A stretch of DNA of 64,000 nt from Saccharophagus sp. K07 (GTDB lineage: Bacteria; Pseudomonadota; Gammaproteobacteria; Pseudomonadales; Cellvibrionaceae): contig NZ_QRAI01000008.1 of assembly GCF_014336955.1 (NCBI RefSeq), forward strand, positions 108,787-172,786, given 5' to 3'. The notes under the pieces were generated by a model. The model did not search any database and had not been told where the DNA came from. It was given only the letters and a program-made list of their open reading frames with translations. Each line of letters begins with the position of its first letter. Position 1 is the first letter of the stretch. The translations under genes were made by a program, and so were the position numbers. Shown here piece after piece: positions 1 to 10,500 of this stretch.

Positions 1-1293
1 GTAAAAGTTCAATCGCCCATTAAAGCCGAACAAACCGCCACAGCGATTCTGACCATTGGTGGTATAGAGGCATCCTTTACCGTCACTACCGGCCCAGACA
101 CCACTCCACCCGAAGTCTCCATCCTCTTCCCGCCACTGGCATCTATGACCGAAGGCCAAACCCTGTTTGTTCGCGGAACCGTGAAGGATGTGCACGGAAA
201 ATTGGAAGATGGTGCAGTTACGGTTAATGGAGTGGAAGCAGAGTTGGAGTTGAATGAAGCAAAAGATGAAGGAACATGGAGCGTTACTGTTGATTTGCAG
301 CCGGGAGAAAACGTTGTAGAAGTAACTGCTATCGACGTTGCTAAAAATGCGATTGAGGAAGATAAGCCGTCGGTTAGAAGTCGGCGGGTCGAGAGCATTG
401 TTGGGGAGAGTTTTCCGGATGATGTCGTACCTTTTTCTGAGCCAATTTCGATAGGACTTCACACTGTTGGCGGAAAAACGTCGGCGCTGGTAACTGACCC
501 GTCAGAACAGGCCGTTATTGCAGTGGATTTGTTGACTGGAGAAAGAACTTCATTTTCAGACAATGACAAACAGGTTGATAACCCGTTGGAATATCCATGG
601 AGTATTCATGTCGCTGGGGGCGATCAAATATATGTTTTTGATTGGGATTTCCAAAACCCCAGAATATACACACTGGATGGCGCAGGAAAGAGAGAGATTT
701 TTCTTCGGAAGAATGATCCAGAAAATTCCATTGTCCAACCATTTGGGCTGTATTTGAGAGCATCAAGTAACGGCGCAAGCCTGTATTTGGCCGATAGAAG
801 CAAAATCATTCGTTATGATGTGAAAACCAAAGACAGAGAGATTATTAGCGATTCTGTGAATGGCGTTCCTGATTTGAACAATCCAATCAAAGACGCTGTA
901 GATATGACCTTTAGTGAAAGTAAAGGGCAGTTTATTGTGATTGATGCGTTAGGCGATAATTCGATTTATTACGTTAACCCGCAGACAGGTTCGCGTAACA
1001 AAATAGAAATTAATGAAACGTTGGCCATTACCGGTGGTTCTGTACTAGCCGGAAAATTTTTTGTGGCTGTTGAAACGACACAAAAAAGGATTTCGATAAT
1101 TGACTTGGACTCCGGTAGCGTAACACCGGTTGCTACTTCGGAGATGGATTCTGTAAATCTACTTCGTGAGCCGAGAGGTGTCGTCGTATCTCCTAATGGC
1201 GGTTATCTTCTGGTGGTCGACCGATCTTTGCGGGCAATTGTTGCAATAGATCTAGATCATCATCATCAGGTTGTACTTTCCAAGTTTGAGTGA
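1..1293 (+). CDS. Secreted Ig-like/beta-propeller protein (5' end missing)
   Basis: The frame is open from the first base of the window, so the true start lies upstream. The visible 430 residues begin with a strand-rich segment, then an Ig-like domain opened by a TPPEVSILFP linker and ending near residue 120 (NVVEVTAIDVAKNAI). About 290 residues follow that look like a beta-propeller of the NHL/YVTN/SMP-30 sort, with blades such as DQIYVFDWD, ASLYLADRSKIIRYD and GGYLLVVDRSLRAIVAIDL. Such proteins are usually exported and bind ligands or partners at the cell surface, but no enzymatic motif is visible and the substrate is unknown. It lies 219 bp upstream of the giant exoprotein on the same strand, so a shared surface role is possible but only inferred. 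There is a short His run (DLDHHHQ) near the C-terminus. Confidence 0.75.
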   Translation, partial: VKVQSPIKAEQTATAILTIGGIEASFTVTTGPDTTPPEVSILFPPLASMTEGQTLFVRGTVKDVHGKLEDGAVTVNGVEAELELNEAKDEGTWSVTVDLQPGENVVEVTAIDVAKNAIEEDKPSVRSRRVESIVGESFPDDVVPFSEPISIGLHTVGGKTSALVTDPSEQAVIAVDLLTGERTSFSDNDKQVDNPLEYPWSIHVAGGDQIYVFDWDFQNPRIYTLDGAGKREIFLRKNDPENSIVQPFGLYLRASSNGASLYLADRSKIIRYDVKTKDREIISDSVNGVPDLNNPIKDAVDMTFSESKGQFIVIDALGDNSIYYVNPQTGSRNKIEINETLAITGGSVLAGKFFVAVETTQKRISIIDLDSGSVTPVATSEMDSVNLLREPRGVVVSPNGGYLLVVDRSLRAIVAIDLDHHHQVVLSKFE

Positions 1294-1444
1294 ACAAGGA
1301 GTTTCTTTTCCTAGTCAAAATCTTTGATGAAGGGAATATTTAAAGATAAAGGTGGTATGTAGGCTTGCCATCATGGCTGAATGCCTTGGGATATTTTCTA
1401 GCGTTGATAGAGACACATCTCAAGTGGTTAGGCAAAGTGCTCGC

Positions 1445-1466
1445 ATTCCGCCCGTTAGGGCGGAAT
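1445..1466 (+). promoter_or_regulatory. Hairpin upstream of tpsA
   Basis: A perfect 9-bp inverted repeat (ATTCCGCCC and GGGCGGAAT) encloses the tetraloop GTTA, 46 bp before the tpsA start. Only two T follow it, so it is a poor intrinsic terminator for the upstream gene and may instead sit in the tpsA leader. The rest of 1294-1512 shows no clear promoter, and no strong Shine-Dalgarno sequence stands before 1513. Confidence 0.4.
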
Positions 1467-1512
1467 TTCCGCTTGCGTAATCTTTTAATGCCGATCCTTT
1501 CTGGTTGAATTT

Positions 1513-4500
1513 ATGCCTAAAAAATCCATGATCAAAAATGTTCGTTTTACCAAATCTAAGATTGCGCTGGCTATTGCCGCGCAGATGGTTTTCTCTGGCA
1601 ATGTTGCTGGAGCTCCTGCAAGTGGTGAAATTGTTGGTGGCATAGGTGGAATTGAGCAGAAGGGCACGGAAACGACCATTATCCAAAGCTCAGATCGCTT
1701 GGCTATCGATTGGAAAAGTTTTGATGTAGGAAAAAACGAACGGGTTGAATTTGTGCAGCCAGGGCAAAGTGCTGTGGCACTTAACCGAATTTTGGGAAAT
1801 AAAGGCACAGAGATTCTCGGTCGAATTGATGCCAATGGTCACATAATCCTCGTTAATCCTCGCGGTGTCGTTTTCGGTGAAAGTGCGACTATTAATGTAG
1901 GTGGCTTGATTGCTTCAGGATTACAGATCAATCCCGATGATTTTATGAATGGGGATTTGGTTTTTAAGCGTATTGAGGACTCGGATGGAACCGTTATCAA
2001 TTCCGGCATGATCAATGCTGCTTCAGGTGGCAACGTGGTATTGCTCGGCACTCAGGTGGAAAACCGAGGGCTGATATCCGCCAATTTGGGCAGTGCGATT
2101 TTGGCATCTGGTAAAGAAGCCGTTTTGACCTTTGATGAATCCGGTCTGCTCGGTGTGCAGGTAAACGAAGCCATTTTGCAGCAGGAGTTGGGAGAGGGCT
2201 TTGCTGTCTCCAATTCGGGGGAAATTCGCGCGGAAAACGGCCGGGTTTTATTAAGCGCAGCGACTACCCGAGATGTATTCAGCCAAGCGGTTAATTGGGG
2301 AGAGCAAAAACAAGCGCGCAGCGTCACCTACAACGAGGACGGTAGTTTTACGCTGGGAGCAGGTGGGGATGTTACCAACAGTGGAGCTATCATTGCTTCA
2401 GGGGAGAATGGAGCAGGAGATATAGTTGTCCTTGGGGAAAATATTACGAATAGGGGAGCAATCCGCGCAGATACTGTTCGTGGACGTGCTGGCAATATAG
2501 AGCTGCACTCCAATATCACTACAAAGGTTGAGGGCGATGGTGTTGTTACTGCCAATGCAGAAAAAGGTGGTGATATTAAAGTTCTGGGAAAAAATGTTGG
2601 ATTGTTTGACCAGGCAAAAATTGAATCCATTGGTAATAACGGTGGTGGCCAAGTTCTATTCGGTGGTGATAGAGAAGGCCTGAATTCGGAAATTCGTAAT
2701 GCTGATTTTGCTTATATTGGCGAAAACACATCTATCGATGTAAGTGCGACGAACAATGGAGATGGTGGTAAAGCCGTTATTTTCGCTGAGGATACAGCCA
2801 GAGTACACGGAAGTCTTGCGGTAAAAGGTGGTAAATATGGAGGGAACGGTGGCTTTATCGAAACATCGGGAAAAATAGGTTTCGAGATCGCAGAATCACC
2901 TGATATTAGTGCGGCAGCGGGCAAGGGCGGACACTGGCTTATTGACCCCTATAATATAGTTATTACCTCCACTGGTACTGCGGATATCTCAGGAGGAAAT
3001 TTTGAATCGGGGAAGAATGATGCCAGAATTGCCGTCAGAGACGTTAATACTGCTCTAGCTCAGAATGGACAAGTAACCATCCAAACTGGGAGGGGAGCTA
3101 AGGAACAGGACGGGAATATCACAGTCGACGCTGAAATCAATTTCGATGATGATCGCGAAGCCACTCTAAATCTCATTGCCTACAACAACATCGAAATTAA
3201 TTACAGCATCACCACTGGTGATAAAACTGCTAATCGTAAACTTAATATTCACCTCAATGCTAACACTTCGGGCAATCAGGGAAGTATCACCTTTGGCAAT
3301 AAGGTTCGTATAGAAACTGGCGGTGGGGATTTTATTGTCGGCAATATCCAGGGTGAATCTAGTTCGCCTGGAGCATTTAATGTCGATTTTTCCAATGCAA
3401 CTATCGACGTTATTCGTGCATCGTACACGGGAAATGAGCTGGATCAGCTTTATCGCAATCGTGGCACGACCGTTACCAGTGAGCAATCACAACATCTTGC
3501 TCCTAGCGGTCGTATAGCAATAGCTGCCTCCAATGATGTCATCTTGGGGCAGATGAATGTCAAGGGGCGAGAAGATGATGGTTCGCCATTCAAGATTGAT
3601 ATTCGTGCCGGAAATGATATTACGCTTCCGCAAGACCTCATGTTTGATAACAACCCCACAGAAATATTTCAAAGTGGTCAAAGATCAAATGATGGCTACA
3701 CAACGCTTCACCTGATGGCCGGCAATGATATTCGTCTGAATGGTGGGATCCGTCAGGAATATTCCGACACAAATGCCGCTTGGAGTGATCATCACGACCG
3801 CCTCAATATTGTGTTGGTCGCTGATTCAGATGGAAGGGGTGGTGGAGATGTGATTATTGGCAACACTATCGAGACATCTGGCGGGGATTTCACGATTTTA
3901 AATGCGATAGATGTTGAGATGGATAACAACACTCTTGATACGCAATCTATTTATCGTACCTATGATAACTCTTTGATGAGGGAGATTATTGCGAATTATG
4001 GAGCTGGAAATGTCTCAATCACCGCCACTGGTAATGTCACGCTAGGCGATATGCCGATGTTTCAACAAGGCGCCAGTGAAACCAGCGGCCAATTGCGCAA
4101 CCCTAGTCTGAAAGTAAGTGCTGGTGAGACCTTAGATATCGGTAATTCCAGTTTGTATACCCTCGATGGGGGTATCACTCTCGGTGCAAAACAGTGGAAT
4201 TTCAATAACCACTCTCTCAACACTACTCTAGGGGGCGATATTACGCTGACGAGTGCAGGTAATTTGCTGTTGCCTAACATCGTTTCAACCGGCAATCTCA
4301 CCCTCGCCAGCCGAGATGCGGGGCAGACAATTTCGATAACAGGAAACGGTCTTCAATTAAATGGACTGTTAACGCTCGATTTAAAGGATGGTTCTGCCAA
4401 TCTTTCTAATGTTGTAAGTAATTCTTCGGAAAATTCCGCAAATTTGACTATTGCGAGCGGGCACAATATCCAATTGCAAACACCCCAGGCTATTCGGTTG

Positions 4501-7500
4501 GGGGATAGTGTATTAACGGGCGACCTTAATTTGACTTCCGATGTTGATATTAGGCAAGTCGGAAACTCTAGCGTTAATGTCGGCGGTAGTTCGCGCTTTT
4601 ATACCGGCGCTGATGTTATTCTCAATGGACTGGAAAATCTTTTTGGTGGGTCTGTATGGGTGGGCGGCGTCGCAGGAGATGCGCGCAACATCAATTTGGT
4701 ATCAACAAGGGATTTGAAACTCGGTGGCGTGTCTCCCGGAGATACAAATGATATTTCCCTTGCCGGTACTCTGGAGGCACATGCGGGACATGATATTACT
4801 CAGAGCGGCGTATTGTCAGTAGCACAGGCCACCACTTTGTCTGCTGGGGGCGATATTACTCTTACGCAAAATAATAAATTTTCCAGTATCAGTATCTCAC
4901 ATGCTCAATCTGCAAAAATTCGCAATCAACAAGCGCTTAGGCTGGGCGAGATTGTAAACGTCGTTCGGCTTGAACTCGATGTAACTGGAGATCTTTCGCA
5001 AACTGCTGTGCTGAATCTCGAAGAACTCGATCTCGCTGTTACCGGGAAGACACAACTCACACAGTCAAGTAATTCAATTGGATCTCTTTCTGGTTCGGTT
5101 GCTCAGAGCAATATAGCTGTAGCCGGCGATTTGAAGCTTGGTGACTTTGTTGTTGGTAATGATGGTGTCTTTTCACTGCATTTGATTGGCAGTGAAGCGA
5201 CCTTGGAAGTGGGCGGCAATATTCAACTGACTGGTGTTGCTACGCTGACTTTTAACGATGTGGCGAATTTTGTTCTGCGCGGCAACGTAGATGGTGTAGA
5301 TGCTGTTGTAAATTCTCTTATTGTCAATGGCGCTGAAGGCAACGGAACTTATGAGATTACTGCTGGCGCCTCGTGGAAAAACATTTCTTTCAGCATCAAT
5401 GGTGGTGAGGGCAATGATACGTTGAAGGGGCCCAATTCGGCTGCGACATGGCGAATTGATAGTGAGTCATCTAGTTTGAGCGATGGTTCCAATGCTTTGA
5501 CTTTCTCGTCCATAGAGAATCTTAAAGGTGGAAGTGGTGAAGATGCTTTCGAATTTTTAGTTCTGCCTGAGGGGGTTGCAATCGATGGCGGCGATGGCAC
5601 AGATGTCGCGGATTATTCCAGAATCAGTGACGCTTCTGTCAGCCTCAATAGCAATGTTAAAGGAATTGAAGAAATTAAAGGTGACGGCTCCGGTATTCTT
5701 GTCGGCGGAGATGTAGATACGACCTGGATCGTGGTCGCTCCAAAAATGGGATCGGTTGAATGGGAATACGAAATCGAGAATGCCGAGACGATAAAAGACA
5801 GTGTGAAATTTACTGGCTTTAGTCAACTTCGCGGAGGTAGTGGCACAGATTATTTTATTCTTAAGGAGGACTTTGCCAGCGTCGAAGATGTAGAAAGTGC
5901 AAGTGGCGTTTATGGTGGTTCCGGAAATGACACATTTGATTTCCAAAGCGAATTTACTGCGGTCGTCAGTGGTGGCGCAGGTGATGACACCTTCATATTA
6001 AGCGACAATGCACGTGTTTTAAATATAGATGGTGGCAGTGGCAGGGATAAATTGTCTGGTATCGACGGCGCGCATCTCGTTTGGGAAATTGACCTGAAAG
6101 AAACAGTGAGTGTTTCCGATGGGCAGAATGTTTATGTGGAGAAGGCAACCAATATTTCCAGCCTGGAAGGAAAAGACGGAAATGATACTTTTCTTTTTTG
6201 GGCTGTGAAAACGAATATAGGCGTAAATGGTGGTGAAGGAACGAATACAGCCAATTTTTCGAATGTCGAGGGTGCTTTTCCTGTATATCTGGGCAGCCTT
6301 GACGAATCCGGTATCAGTAATGTTTCCACGATAAAAGGCAACGGCCAAAGTACTTTGGCGGATAGGGGCGATGGTGGTGCTAACTGGCATCTATCTTCCC
6401 AGGGAGGGGAATATAAACCCGCTGAAGGAAAAATTGTCAAATTCAGCGAGTTTAATCAGTTGGTTGGAGGCTCGGGTGATGACATTTTTACATTTGATGC
6501 AGATCTTCCGGGAGCAGGGGCCAACGTCAATGGAGGTGACGGCAATAACGAATATGTCTTTAACGTTGGTTTTTCTGCAAATGTAACAGGCGGCTCTGGC
6601 GATGACCGTTTCAAGGTAGAAGAAGGTGCATTGGTCACGGGTATTTTGGATGGTGGCTTGGGGGGAAATAATAACCTGGAGCTCTATGATAAGGATCTTA
6701 CCTGGATCATAAAGGCAGCCGCCGCCAATACAAGTGTGCAAGTTAAAGATCCTCTCAAAGACACTACACCCGTCGCAGCGGCGTTTAATATCACCCGTTT
6801 AAAAGGTGGTGAGGGCGAAGATACTTTTAAATATTTCGTTCACGATAGGAGTATCAGCGCTGACGGTGGTCGAGGAGTCAATACGGCGGATTTTTCTGGT
6901 GTTAAAGGCAAATTTGAAGTTCGTCTCGGCGAAGAGAGTGCTGAATTTGGTGTTACCAATATCGGACATCTGATCGGTAATGGTGCGACTAGTACTTTAA
7001 TTGGCTCCAATCAAAACAATACCTGGACCTTAGAGAATAACCAGGATTACGGAATATTGAAGTGGGGGCCGGAAGATAATTCGCAGAGCACTGCTTTCAG
7101 CGGGTTTGGTCATTGGATAGGGGGTAATGATAAGGATATTTTTATCTTGGAAACTCTTTCAGGAGCTCCAGCTTCTATTCAGGGAGGCGGCGGTAACGAC
7201 GAGTTGAACCTGTCCGCAATTAATGAAACGGTAAAAATTGGTTTGGGTACAGACACTAGTGAGGCGCTCAACCTACTGGATGTGAGGAAAATCACGGCAA
7301 ACCCGGATTATGCAAATTATTTGACAAGTGGCGCCTCTCAATCAGACTGGAGTATTACGGGCCGAAATACTGGAACACTTTCGCAAACTGGCACTGTGAT
7401 CACATTTGCCGGTTTTGCACATTTGCAAGGACTCCAAGCAAATACTTTCGATATTCAGGCAAGTGGATCTCTCGGAGTAGGAAGTTCCGCAGGTAGTGTA

Positions 7501-10500
7501 CAAGGTAGTCTTAACAATAGTGTGCTCAAGTTCAATGAGAATGGTGCTTATACCTGGACATTGAATGGCGCTGGTGAAGGCAATGTGGCACGCGGTGGGT
7601 CGACACTTATCAATTTCTCCGGTATGACTGCGCTGCAGGGAGCGGACGGGCGTGATGATTTTGTGCTTAAGGATCAAAAAGCCAGCATCGGTAGTATTGA
7701 CGGCGGCGGCGGTATCAATTCATTAAGTACAAAGTGGAATGGCAGGGAGCCCTTAATGTGGGCAGTGGTTAATAACGAAGGCAAACTCAATGATCACGTC
7801 TCTTCATTCAATAATATCTCCGAGCTGATAGGGCAATCTGGTGTTGATCAATTTCATATAAGTGGATCCACCAAGCTCAATTTTATTGATAGTGGTGACG
7901 GAAATGACGAAATCTATCTCTCTGGGGACAGTAAAGTTGATTTGATTCTCGCGGGTGCAGGAGCTGATATTATTGCAATTGCGGAAAATGCCTTTGTCGG
8001 CAATCCTGATATTTCGGAAAGAACATCGATTGATGGTGGTGAAGGCAACGATACCCTTGATCTCACCGGGCTGAATCGTAAAGTGCTGTGGGATATAGCA
8101 AACCAAAAAATAGGGGATTTTGCTTACTTAAGCATTGAGAAACTCAAAGCCCCCAATGATCCTGCTAACGCCATCCAGGCCCCTAATACCAATAACACTT
8201 GGACTATTACCGGTATAAATAGTGGCGAATTAAATGCTGGCAATGGCGTCATTGTAAGTTATGAAGGCATCGCCAACTTGATCGGCGGTAACTTGCGGGA
8301 TGACTTTATATTGGATAGCCCAGATGCGGTTATTGGTAAAGTAGATGGAGGCTTGGGTGTTAATAAATTGCAGGGAGGCGATGCTGATTACCGCTGGTTC
8401 TTGACCGGCGAGAATTCTGGGTATTTGGAAAAAGCATCAGAAAAGATAGCTGATTTTGAGAACATCCAGCATTTAACTGGAGGGAGTGGTGTCGACCGCT
8501 TCGAGGTTGCAGAGAATGGCAATCTGTCAGGCTGGTTGGCGGGCGGTGCGGATGATGATCAGATTATTTTCAGCAATGGACAAAACATTTCGGTCTGGCT
8601 TGCTGATGGCACAGGGACGGGGCCAAAGGAAGGACAATGGTGGCGTTTGCGCACCGATATTGAAAGCATCTCGGCTCAAATAGCGGAAGGGCTGAATCAC
8701 CTTCAGCTGGAAAGCAAGGCAACACATAATTGGAGTATTAGTGGCGTCGACCGGGGAAAAATCGAAACAGTCAATTTTTCGGGCTTTGGTCAATTGACGG
8801 GCGGTGCTGGTAACGACACATTTGTCTTTGAGAAAGAGGGAGGGGTAAATGGGTTGCTGGACGGCGGTTCAGGTACTAATCTGGTGGATCTGCGATTGTG
8901 GGATCCCGAGCGATCGGGTGTAGAGGTGCAGGGGATAGTGGTAGCTTTAGGTGAGCAGGCTGGAGCTGATTTACAGGTCACTAATATTTATAAAATTAAA
9001 GCCAATGCAGACCCGAAATTCTCCCACACTCTTCGTGCGAGCGATAATGATAATAAGTGGATCATCAGCGGCAATAATTCTGGGCGTATAGAAAGCAATA
9101 CAAGGTTAGAGTTTGTTGATTTTGCAATTCTCATCGGCGGCGCAGGGGATGACGTATTTGAATTCTCGGCAAAGGGGGCGCTCAGCGGATCAATTGATGG
9201 CGGTGCACATAAAAATCGGGATGAGGTGAAATACTCGGGCCAGAGCAAGGAGTTTACGGTGAATTTGGGCGATAACGCTCATTTGCATAATATTGAGCAT
9301 TTGGTCGGCAATAATTACTTAAATCTTCAGGTGCCGGCACTAGAGGCTACATGGAAGATTAATGGTCTTGATCAAGGTAGCGTGAGCTATGGTTCCGACC
9401 AACATTTGACCTTCGAGCAGGTGCAGCGACTGTTGGGGGGCGAAAACAAGGATATTTTTTCTTTCGAGCAAGGGGGCACGCTTACTAGAGGAGCTGATGG
9501 CGGACCTGGAAACGACCTGTTTTTTATAGATTTGGTCACTTCTAAATCAAATCAGCCGACCCGACTTGAGGGTGGGGACGGTTTAGACTTCCTTCTATTC
9601 TCGGGCGATGAGCAAGGCTGGAAAGCCACTTATTACGCGTCTGCAGACAATGAAACCAGGTTTGACTTTGATATTTCCGGCCAACAAATGCTCACCAAAC
9701 GCGTTGGATATAGCGGCATGGAAGAAGTTACTCTGCTAGCCAGCCTCGATTGGGTGACATTAAAAGGGATCGAGGGGAAAAATCGTTTTGTGCTGGGTGA
9801 AGGTTACTGGGCATTAAATGATCTGACCAGCGTTCATTTTCAAAATTCAGTTAAGTCCATTGAAGTGCATGCAAATAAAGAAGACGTGATTATGATTGCC
9901 GGTCAGGTATCGGTTGAAGACGTGCTGGCGCTCCGGGGTGGGCGAATAGACAAAATGGATGAGAATGCCCTGATCAAAGCGAACCGATTGGATTTGGTCA
10001 ATATGGGCGAAGTTGGCGCAGCAGAAGCGCCGCTGGATATATCTGTTGCCGAATTGAGCGTGCTCGATAACTCAGGCGCGGTGTATCTGCGAGAAGCGGA
10101 TGGGGTTGAGCTACTTGGGTTGCGCAGTAACAGTATTTTTGATTTAACGGTTCTGAACGGCAATCTAAGTCAGAAAAAAGATGCCAGCGGCATTAGCGGC
10201 TCCGGCGCCTTTAATTTTAGAGCGAAAGAAGGTGAATTGGAGCTTGATGGTAAAAATTCTGTTGCTGGCCCAATTGGGCTTTTCGCTCGTACCGGCGCTC
10301 TATTTAAAAATACTACTGCTACGACCCTATCTGAAGTTCGTGCAGCCAATCTTACGGTCACCTCAGATGGTGATATTTCTTCCGAAAATGCATTGCGTGT
10401 ATCCGATGAAACCAAACTGAATAGCAAAGGGAACATTGTTTTGAAAAACGAGGGCAATGATTTTTCTCGTGTTTCACTAGAGGCTGAAGGTTTTGTCGAT

